From positions 1-5,234 of the forward strand of contig JBBRDB010000182.1 in NCBI GenBank assembly GCA_038204345.1: a DNA stretch of 5,234 nt. The letters are read 5' to 3'. Positions 1-5,217 of this stretch are shown piece after piece. Numbering within the stretch: position 1 is the first letter of the stretch; every line of letters begins with the position of its first letter. The position numbers and the translations under genes were made by a program. This stretch comes from JAHJSA01 sp038204345 (GTDB lineage Bacteria > Actinomycetota > Thermoleophilia > RBG-16-64-13). The notes beneath the pieces are model-generated. The model did no database searches and was not told the origin of the DNA. It saw only the letters and a program-made list of their open reading frames with translations.

Positions 1-2
1 GC

Positions 3-386
3 CTAATGGCGGTGATATCCATCGATCTGCAGCGTGGATTTGGGCTCTCCGGCGCCGAGATCGGGCTATTGACGTCAGGCTTCATGCTTGCATATGGGTT
101 GGTGCCTATCCCTGCCGGTCTTGCCGCCGGCCGGTACGGCGGCCGGGTGCTCGCCGTGAGCGCGGTGCTGCTTATCGGCGGTTCGCTCGTTTTCGCCGCG
201 AGTTCGTCGCTGACGGGTTTCGCTGCCGGACGAGTCCTTCAGGGTTTGGGCTGCGGCATGATCATCCCGTGCTGCAGTCCTGTTCTGGCTCGGTCGGTGC
301 GACCCGAGAGGCTCAACCGAGCCTGGGGGTTCCTCGGTGCCGGTTGGGGCATGGGATCGAGGTCTGCCCTTACTTTGAGAACATGA
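3..386 (+). pseudogene. MFS transporter, N-terminal part only (cut at window edge and truncated 3')
   Basis: This is the N-terminal portion of a major facilitator superfamily permease, an inner-membrane secondary transporter. The frame is open to the left edge, so the true start probably lies outside; the ATG at 6 is internal-looking. Visible family features are a first loop plus helix 2 (GLLTSGFMLAYGLVPIPAG), a motif-A-like loop (AGLAAGRYGGR), helix 3 (VLAVSAVLLIGGSLVFAA), helix 4 with the GRVLQGLGCG signature, and the start of helix 5 (FLGAGWGMG). After GWGMG near base 355 the reading turns non-membrane (SRSALTLRT) and stops at 386. About 120 residues remain of a family that is normally about 400, so the product cannot be a working transporter. 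From about base 353 another frame carries an unrelated protein end, which points to a deletion or rearrangement join and not a simple frameshift. The substrate is unknown. Family assignment is confident; the broken state is confident if the assembly is right. Confidence 0.72.
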
Positions 387-571
387 AGGAGATTCTTGGG
401 GAAGGGCGTGCGCGCTCTATGACCCTGAAATGCGAGGCGGCCGTGTCCGTGAACTACTACGACGCCATCCTCAAGGCCCTCGGGGTGTTCGACAGGTACT
501 CATTCACCATGGACAAGTTCGCCTTCTGCGGGGACGACGCCTGCCGGGTTCGCTTCGAACTGCGCGACTAG
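353..571 (+). pseudogene. C-terminal fragment of a small Cys-containing protein (ATC-hydrolase-like or V4R-like)
   Basis: About 72 codons in a frame different from the transporter fragment read as a believable protein end, from GIEVCPYFENM to VRFELRD and TAG at 569-571. Three spaced cysteines stand out: CPYF at its start, a second in TLKCEAA, and a final GDDACRVRFEL. Cys pairs plus a terminal G-D-x-x-C-x-F/V-x-F pattern occur at the C-termini of the L-2-amino-thiazoline-4-carboxylic acid hydrolase family and, somewhat differently, of V4R (4-vinyl reductase) ligand-binding domains. I cannot choose between them by eye, and the first fits a little better. No start codon with a ribosome binding site lies in this frame near the fragment. 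Upstream of about 353 the frame only shadows the transporter, so the N-terminal part of the gene is missing. A truncated remnant is the likeliest state. The substrate and role are unknown. Confidence 0.42.
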
Positions 572-620
572 CACCCGTTCTTGGAGTAGCCTCGTTCGAA
601 GATCACATATCGGAACACGC

Positions 621-626
621 AAGGAG
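621..626 (+). promoter_or_regulatory. Ribosome binding site of the SnoaL-like gene
   Basis: AAGGAG lies five bases before the ATG at 632. It fixes the start and shows that this gene is translated independently of the broken genes upstream. Confidence 0.8.
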
Positions 627-631
627 ACGCG

Positions 632-1054
632 ATGGCTGCATCGGCTGAGAATCTGGAACTGGTCCGCGCATGGTTTGCCGCCATGAACGCCCTCGACGCC
701 AAGGGAATGGGAGCCCTCTGTACTGCCGAGGTCGATGTTCGCGAGGTGGCCGAGGGAGAAGAGCATCATGGCAGGGACTATCTGGTGTGGGCATACGAGG
801 ACCTGTTCAACGGTTACCCCGATGCCGCCGCCCAGACGTTGAACGAGTTTGCGGGCAACGATCAAGTGCTTGTCGAGGTGCGGTGGACTGGGACGAACAG
901 GGGGGAGTTTCGGGGAGAGCCCGCCACCGGGGGGAGGAACGATGTGAGGATCGCCTACGTCTTCGCGCTCGATGACGGAGCGATCACCCGAATCACTGAG
1001 TACTACGACATGCATACAGTGTTGGCGCAACTCGAGGAGACGGCTCCAAGATAG
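632..1054 (+). CDS. SnoaL-like / NTF2-fold protein (ester cyclase-isomerase type)
   Basis: This 140-residue protein has the length and layout of the SnoaL-like polyketide cyclase/ester cyclase group within the NTF2 cone fold. Members act as small cytoplasmic isomerases, cyclases or hydratases, or simply bind small ligands. Visible signatures are the N-terminal helix NLELVRAWFAAMNALD, the LFNGYPDA segment (residues 58-65) typical of the family, the strand and turn VRWTGTNRGEFRGEPATG (83-100), and the end ITEYYDMHTVLAQL (121-134), which resembles the family's closing strand and aligns an Asp with the usual catalytic site. There is no signal peptide or membrane segment. The start is set by AAGGAG at 621-626. 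A 79-bp gap with no obvious terminator separates it from the reductase-hydratase gene, so co-transcription is plausible. Its reaction cannot be assigned; a step on the same pathway intermediate is inference from position only. Confidence 0.82.
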   Translation: MAASAENLELVRAWFAAMNALDAKGMGALCTAEVDVREVAEGEEHHGRDYLVWAYEDLFNGYPDAAAQTLNEFAGNDQVLVEVRWTGTNRGEFRGEPATGGRNDVRIAYVFALDDGAITRITEYYDMHTVLAQLEETAPR

Positions 1055-1117
1055 CCTGGACACACACCCCAGTGGTGCCGTGGATGCCCGCACAACCGAG
1101 CACACAATGAACCCATC

Positions 1118-1126
1118 GAAAGGAGG
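1118..1126 (+). promoter_or_regulatory. Strong ribosome binding site that decides the start of the fusion gene
   Basis: GAAAGGAGG is followed by seven bases and ATG at 1134. The frame is open much further upstream, even across the SnoaL-like gene, and has another ATG at 1107. Only 1134 has this near-perfect Shine-Dalgarno sequence at the right distance, so the longer readings are rejected. Confidence 0.85.
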
Positions 1127-1133
1127 CTGCCAC

Positions 1134-3890
1134 ATGGCTACGTGGCCCTTGGGGCGCCCGCCTACGATAAGCGATGAGCTCCCACTCCAGATGTGGGCGC
1201 TGGCGCTCCACCGAGACAAGTATGGGGCGCCGGATGAAGTCCTTCGTGTGGAAGAGGTCGCCCGCCCGGCGGTCGAGCCGGAGGACGCCGCGAAGGTGCT
1301 CGTCGCTGTGCTGGCCTCCGGAGCCAACTTCAATACGAACTTCGCGGCCATGGGGCTGCCAGTGCCGGTGTTCGGTCGAGCGGACCCAAGCACCGTGCAC
1401 ATCCCCGGCAGCGATGCACTCGGAGTCGTGGTCGATGCTGGGCCGGCGGTCGAGCATCTGCGGCTGGGCGAGACCGTGATCCTGGATTCCTGGACCGGTA
1501 GCAGTATCCGCGGGTACGAGACCCACGATGGCTTCAACGCCCAGTTCGCCCTCGTCGAGGAGGGACGGGCCATACGTGTGCCGCCGCTTCTGCGCGAGTG
1601 GTCACCGGTTCGACTGGCTGCGCTGCTTCTTACCTATGGCACTGCCTACAGGGCTGTCGTGGAACGGCTGAGGGTGCAGCCGGGGGACGCCCTCCTCGTA
1701 ATGGGAGGGGGCAAAGGCACAAGCTTTGCCGGCGCGCAACTGGGAAAGAAGCTCGGCGCGCGGGTCATCCTTGTCGGGTCGAACCAGGCCCTGATGCAGG
1801 GCATGATCGACCGAGGCATCGCCGACGCCTACGTAGACCGCCGAGGCCTCCCAGCCGGGGCGCTCGGCCCAGTCGAGCTCGAAGAGACGCCCGAGCAGTG
1901 GCGGGAGAGGTCGGAGCCGTTCAGGCAGGCGGTGCGCGCGTCCAACGGCGGGGAGCTCGTGGATAGAGTATTCGAGCACACCGGCGGGGTCAACTTTCCC
2001 GCTCTCGTCTCGGCTCTCCGGCCGGGGGGCACCCTGGTGTTCTTCGGTGCCACCGGCGGAGGCGTGAAGGGGGAGTACAAGCAAACCTTCATCTACTCCG
2101 GCTCGCGTTACGTCTTCGACGCGCGCTGGGTCTGGATGCGCCAGAAACAGATCCTCTTCCGGACGAGCACGCCCGAAGCGATCATGTCGGAGATCGACCT
2201 TCCGCCTGGCCGGAAGGTTCTCGTGTGGGGGGCCGATGCATATGCGCGTGCGTTCGTAGATGCGGCCATTCGGCGCCATGCCGACGTCGCGGTGCTGGCC
2301 TCGCATCGACGCGAAGCCTCGGACATCGCCGAGCTGGTTCGGGCGGGGGTCAAGGAAGGGAGTGTCCTAGACCGAGATGAGTTCGAGCTGCCCCCCGATA
2401 TGCCTGACCCGCTGCTGCCGGATGGTACGCAGAACCCGGACTACGCGGCGGGCTTCCTTAAACACGCACAGCGCATAGGGAAGGCCCTCTGGGCCTTGTG
2501 GGGCGAGAGGATCAGTCCCGACCTCGTCGTCGAGCGCACCGATCAGAGCACCATGCATTTCAGCACGTTCCTCGCCCGGAACTTCGATGAGGGCGATGCG
2601 ATGCCGTGTGGACACGTGGTGGTCGGCGGCCCCGCGGACCTCACGATACGTGGATCTCACATGTATGGATCTCCGCAGGCACGCGAAGTCGTGCGTCTGC
2701 TTGCGGAAGGCAGTCTTACCATGGAGGCCGAGGACCTGGAAATCACAAGCCTAGATGGACTTCCCGCGATCCAGGAAGCTATGCTCCGGGGCGCGATGAA
2801 GAAGTCCAAAGGTGTGGCCCTCGTACAGGCTGATCGGCATGATCGTTCGTGCGGGCACTACGAGGATGTTTACCTCGGAGAGTGCCTGCGCCGTCCCGAT
2901 TCCCAGGGTGGCGTTTTCGTGGGTCTGCACGTCTCTGCGGGCGTGGTGATCGTCACGCTTTCGCGACCGGAGGCGCTGAACGCGTTGAACGAGGACCTGG
3001 TGGGTCAACTCGGGGATACTGTACGCGAGATCGACTCCACAGGCATGATCGGCGGGACCCCGGTGAAGGGCCTGATCCTCACCGGTCATGGCCGGGCCTT
3101 TGCTGCAGGAGCAGACGTGGCCGGTTTTGTAGGGCGCTCGGCGGACGAGGTGGCAGCACTCGCCCGCGCGGTCAACCGGGTCTTCCTCGAGATGGAGGAA
3201 CTTCCCATTCCGGTGGTCGCGGTCATTGATGGGTTTGCCCTTGGCGGGGGCAACGAACTGGCGATGAGCGCGCATTATCGTATCGCCACGAGGGCGGCCT
3301 TGTTCGGCCAGCCAGAGGTGAAATTAGGCATCTTTCCCGGGTACGGGGGCATGCAGCGGTTGCCGCGGCTCACGGGAATCGAGTACGCCTCATGGCTTGC
3401 GGTGAACGGGGAAATGATCGACGCACACACTGCTTTGGCGGTCGGACTTGTAGACGAGATCCATCCGCCGGCCACCGCCTTGCGTCGGGGCCATGAACTC
3501 GTGACACGACTCGCCGCCGGTGCGCCTGTTCCGTGGCGAAGAGACTGGGATGCGTTAGGCGTCGCCCGGCGAGCCGAGGCTGACAGCTTCTTCGCACGGG
3601 AGGACGTGCGAGAACTCCTCCGAGATGCGGCGGCACCCGCACCCCGCGCTCTTGATGTGCGCTCCGCCCGGATGGCGGCCGCGCGCGAAGCGCTCGCGGC
3701 AATGGACTCAGGTCTGCGGAACGGTTTCGCCGCTGGGATCGACCACGATTCGGCGGCCTTCGGGGCGGTCGTCTCCTCGCCGGGCGGTCAGGAGTGGATC
3801 GGCAGATTCCTGGACAAGGACCCCCTCCAGGGGTCGTCTTTGCCGCTGCTCCCCTCGCCTCGGCAGCGGGGCGAGCCCGTGGGCCGCTAG
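1134..3890 (+). CDS. Bifunctional enoyl-CoA reductase (MDR, CCR-like) / enoyl-CoA hydratase fusion
   Basis: This 918-residue cytoplasmic protein has two catalytic modules. Residues ~20-566 are a medium-chain dehydrogenase/reductase of the crotonyl-CoA carboxylase/reductase (CCR) type: the catalytic domain has ANFNTNFAAMG (64-74), HIPGSDALG (89-97) and GYETHDGFNAQF (127-138), followed by LLTYGTAYRAV and a first nucleotide-binding lobe with the Rossmann turn VMGGGKGTSFAG (189-200), VFEHTGG (279-285) and FDARWVWMRQKQ (328-339). A second lobe follows (~358-505, VLVWGADAYARAF), then the closing MDR segment ending GVALVQA (560-566). No zinc-ligand pattern is seen. Residues ~593-897 are a crotonase: AFAAGAD (655-661), GGGNELAM with Glu708, and FGQPEVKLG with Glu728, the two catalytic glutamates at the normal 20-residue spacing. 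The modules share an enoyl-CoA intermediate, so 3-hydroxyacyl-CoA dehydration plus NAD(P)H reduction is inferred, as in propionyl-CoA synthase. The substrate is unknown. The last ~20 residues look repeat-derived. Confidence 0.87.
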   Translation: MATWPLGRPPTISDELPLQMWALALHRDKYGAPDEVLRVEEVARPAVEPEDAAKVLVAVLASGANFNTNFAAMGLPVPVFGRADPSTVHIPGSDALGVVVDAGPAVEHLRLGETVILDSWTGSSIRGYETHDGFNAQFALVEEGRAIRVPPLLREWSPVRLAALLLTYGTAYRAVVERLRVQPGDALLVMGGGKGTSFAGAQLGKKLGARVILVGSNQALMQGMIDRGIADAYVDRRGLPAGALGPVELEETPEQWRERSEPFRQAVRASNGGELVDRVFEHTGGVNFPALVSALRPGGTLVFFGATGGGVKGEYKQTFIYSGSRYVFDARWVWMRQKQILFRTSTPEAIMSEIDLPPGRKVLVWGADAYARAFVDAAIRRHADVAVLASHRREASDIAELVRAGVKEGSVLDRDEFELPPDMPDPLLPDGTQNPDYAAGFLKHAQRIGKALWALWGERISPDLVVERTDQSTMHFSTFLARNFDEGDAMPCGHVVVGGPADLTIRGSHMYGSPQAREVVRLLAEGSLTMEAEDLEITSLDGLPAIQEAMLRGAMKKSKGVALVQADRHDRSCGHYEDVYLGECLRRPDSQGGVFVGLHVSAGVVIVTLSRPEALNALNEDLVGQLGDTVREIDSTGMIGGTPVKGLILTGHGRAFAAGADVAGFVGRSADEVAALARAVNRVFLEMEELPIPVVAVIDGFALGGGNELAMSAHYRIATRAALFGQPEVKLGIFPGYGGMQRLPRLTGIEYASWLAVNGEMIDAHTALAVGLVDEIHPPATALRRGHELVTRLAAGAPVPWRRDWDALGVARRAEADSFFAREDVRELLRDAAAPAPRALDVRSARMAAAREALAAMDSGLRNGFAAGIDHDSAAFGAVVSSPGGQEWIGRFLDKDPLQGSSLPLLPSPRQRGEPVGR
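2205..2648 (+). other. Second, degenerate nucleotide-binding lobe inside the reductase module
   Basis: Residues ~358-505 of the fusion enzyme follow the order of a CCR nucleotide-binding domain for a second time: GRKVLVWGADAYARAF (strand plus P-loop position), then VLDRDEFELP, then KHAQRIGKALWALWGERISPDLVVER (443-468), then GHVVVGGP, followed by RGSHMYGSPQAREVV. In the first lobe the matching landmarks are GDALLVMGGGKGTS, YVDRRGLP, VDRVFEHTGG and TLVFFGATGG. The second copy has GADAYAR where a GxSGGxG-like turn is expected, so it probably does not bind the cofactor. The alignment was made by eye and needs structural confirmation. Confidence 0.6.
2910..3824 (+). other. Crotonase (enoyl-CoA hydratase) module of the fusion enzyme
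   Basis: Residues ~593-897 form a complete crotonase fold: the opening strand VVIVTLSRPEALNALNEDLV (604-623), the oxyanion-hole region AFAAGADVAGF (655-665), GGGNELAM with Glu708, and FGQPEVKLGIFPGYGGMQRL with Glu728. Both Glu residues match the acid/base pair known from rat mitochondrial enoyl-CoA hydratase (Glu144/Glu164). This supports hydratase/dehydratase chemistry over isomerase or hydrolase variants, which usually lose one of them. The C-terminal part (~745-897) is longer than in a minimal crotonase and ends with IGRFLDKDPLQ. A ~25-residue linker (567-592, with Cys573 and Cys584) joins it to the reductase module. Confidence 0.85.
3819..3835 (+). repeat. Hairpin 1: perfect 6-bp inverted repeat
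   Basis: GACCCC (3819-3824) pairs with GGGGTC (3830-3835) around the loop CTCCA. It lies within the last codons of the fusion gene and is the first of several GC-rich inverted repeats over about 130 bp. No T-run follows directly, so it is not a clear intrinsic terminator. Confidence 0.55.
3854..3875 (+). repeat. Hairpin 2: 8-bp inverted repeat, REP-like
   Basis: CTCGCCTC (3854-3861) pairs with GGGGCGAG (3868-3875), with one G-T wobble and a 6-base loop. In the gene's frame it reads LPSPRQRGE, the kind of peptide that arises when a dispersed GC-rich palindromic repeat is read through. Dispersed-repeat status is inferred from this resemblance and cannot be shown within one window. Confidence 0.5.
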
Positions 3891-3893
3891 ACG

Positions 3894-4889
3894 GTGGAGC
3901 CAGGTAGCGGGAGCCCATTCTCGCCCCAAAGGGGTGGGCCCCAGGGGCCTGGACTGCCGAGTGTCCCGGGTCTCACCTCGCCGCCCGCCCGCTCTCTGAC
4001 CCTGCCCGCGGTGGGCGTCATGGTGATTTTGTGCGCCATCTGGGGTGCCAACATCGCGGTCATCAAGGTCTCCAATCAGGGGATTCCGCCACTCTACGCC
4101 GTGAGCTTCCGGGGCATAGTGGCTTCCTTGGTCCTGGGTGGTTTTCTGCTGCTGACGGGACAACCTCTGATTCACCGCGACCGTCGCCTCATCCATGGTT
4201 TGATCCTTGCCCTTCTGTTCGCCTTGGACTTCCTCTTCACCTACTGGGGGACCGCATACACGAGCGCTTCACGCGCGGTGATCTTCCTCTATACGCAGCC
4301 CCTGTGGACCGCTCTGGGAGCGCATTTCCTCTTGGCAGGGGATCGGCTGAGTCCGATGCGATCGATCGGCCTGATTATCGCTTTCGGGGGAATGGCGTCG
4401 GTGTTCTTCGCCGACCCGGGAGCAGATCGATCCGGATACTGGGTTGGTGACCTCATGGAGGTAGCCGCAGCCCTGGCCTGGGCCGGTACGACGCTGTACC
4501 TCAAGGTGGCCCTTGGCGAGGGGGAGATGAACGAAGTATCTCTACTGTTCTACCAAGTGCTCTTCTCCCTTCCGCTGTTGATCACGGTGGCACTCGTTGT
4601 TGAGCGGGGCGCCCGTTTCTCGCTCACCGGGGAGGTGGTGGCCGCTTTTGCGTTCCAGACCATCGTTCCTACAGCAAGCTACCTGGTGTGGTTCGCGATG
4701 ATTCATCGGTTCCGCGTCAGCCAGCTTGCCGCCTTCACGCTCCTGGCTCCTCCGTTCGGCGTTCTGGCTGCGGCCGCGATGCTTGGAGAATCTGTGGGCT
4801 TGCCCCTTCTGCTGGGCCTTGCCTTGATCACAGCGGGAATCTACGTGGTCATGGCACCGCATTCCCAACTGTCCCCGAGGGCTGAGTGA
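3894..4889 (+). CDS. EamA/DMT-family transporter, ten membrane helices
   Basis: This 331-residue inner-membrane protein belongs to the drug/metabolite transporter superfamily and has two EamA repeats. The first half (~39-172) opens with VMVILCAIWGANIAVIKVS and contains SASRAVIFLYTQPLWTALG. The second (~183-318) contains AAALAWAGTTLYL and the typical RFRVSQLAAFTLLAPPFGVL followed by LGES. I count ten hydrophobic segments, at roughly 37-56, 66-88, 100-121, 126-147, 155-173, 183-204, 215-235, 246-269, 276-298 and 301-319. Such proteins export or import small metabolites; the substrate is unknown. The given start is GTG, three bases after the fusion gene's TAG, which suggests translational coupling, but there is no convincing ribosome binding site. 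The first ~36 residues are Pro/Gly-rich and overlap hairpin 3, so the native start may lie further in. Co-transcription with the fusion gene is likely. Confidence 0.83.
   Translation: MEPGSGSPFSPQRGGPQGPGLPSVPGLTSPPARSLTLPAVGVMVILCAIWGANIAVIKVSNQGIPPLYAVSFRGIVASLVLGGFLLLTGQPLIHRDRRLIHGLILALLFALDFLFTYWGTAYTSASRAVIFLYTQPLWTALGAHFLLAGDRLSPMRSIGLIIAFGGMASVFFADPGADRSGYWVGDLMEVAAALAWAGTTLYLKVALGEGEMNEVSLLFYQVLFSLPLLITVALVVERGARFSLTGEVVAAFAFQTIVPTASYLVWFAMIHRFRVSQLAAFTLLAPPFGVLAAAAMLGESVGLPLLLGLALITAGIYVVMAPHSQLSPRAE
3913..3949 (+). repeat. Hairpin 3 and overlapping palindrome near the transporter start
   Basis: GCCCA (3913-3917) pairs with TGGGC (3935-3939), enclosing CCCC-AAA-GGGG (3924-3934) with a six-base bulge. 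Overlapping its right side is the palindrome GGCCCCAGGGGCC (3937-3949). These could form alternative structures just downstream of the proposed GTG start of the transporter. Confidence 0.5.
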
Positions 4890-5217
4890 CAGAGGCGACT
4901 CGGTGCCTATTGGGATGGTGTCTGCTAACTTTTGCCTGCAAGATGAGAACCGGCTTCCATCCGGCGAGCCGCTCAGCCGCCCGGGAAGCTACTGTGGAGT
5001 TACGATGAGAACTCCGCTGCGTCTCATGCCACATTCCACTCGTGAGCAGCCGCAGGGGGCCCCTTGCGTCGTAGAGCGAGCATTGTTTTCCACAGGCGGA
5101 TCTGCTGCGAGGGCGTCGCGCCCGTCTCAGTCCAACCACCGGAGTATTGGGAGGCCCCTACGGGTGGACTACTGTGTTGCTCCCAGAACATCACGGCGAA
5201 ACGACAGGGAGGGGATT
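4890..5217 (+). other. Non-coding interval / possible 5' leader with small inverted repeats
   Basis: No convincing gene is seen in these 328 bases on either strand. Several inverted repeats can be drawn: ATGAGA/TCTCAT (5005-5010 with 5022-5027), the near-perfect palindrome CGCAGGGGGCCCCTTGCG (5051-5068), GGGCG/CGCCC (5111-5115 with 5119-5123) and AGTCCA/TGGACT (5129-5134 with 5165-5170). GATGAGAAC occurs twice (4942-4950 and 5004-5012). No stem is followed by a T-run, so I call no terminator. I recognise no known riboswitch class and no good sigma-70 promoter. The promoter of the downstream gene probably lies here. Confidence 0.5.
5206..5214 (+). promoter_or_regulatory. Ribosome binding site of the gene leaving the window
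   Basis: AGGGAGGGG lies three bases before the ATG at 5218; its AGGGAGG core is five bases from it. TCCC at 5181-5184 could pair with GGGA at 5207-5210 and partly mask it. Confidence 0.6.

Noticed and set aside
269..571. A 100-residue gene running through the transporter/fragment join from the ATG at 269
   Set aside because: Its first ~28 codons are an out-of-frame reading of the transporter fragment with no ribosome binding site; only the part after ~353 looks like protein.
581..611. A possible promoter before the SnoaL-like gene (TTGGAG with CATATC)
   Set aside because: The -10 match is only 3 of 6 and the 19-base spacing is poor, so it is indistinguishable from chance.
972..1133. A longer N-terminus for the fusion enzyme, up to 54 residues before the ATG at 1134
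   Set aside because: It overlaps the SnoaL-like gene, has no domain-like sequence, and lacks a ribosome binding site, whereas the ATG at 1134 has GAAAGGAGG seven bases upstream.
500..1573. A 357-codon open frame on the minus strand
   Set aside because: It runs antisense across the SnoaL-like gene and the start of the fusion gene, has low-complexity Ser/Arg/Pro composition and no family resemblance. It is a shadow of GC-rich codon use.
5051..5068. The palindrome CGCAGGGGGCCCCTTGCG as an intrinsic terminator of the transporter gene
   Set aside because: It lies about 160 bases after the stop codon and no T-run follows, so terminator function is not supported.
4849..5139. A 96-codon minus-strand open frame in the non-coding interval
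   Set aside because: It overlaps the end of the transporter antisense, has a basic low-complexity composition and no recognisable domain or clear ribosome binding site.
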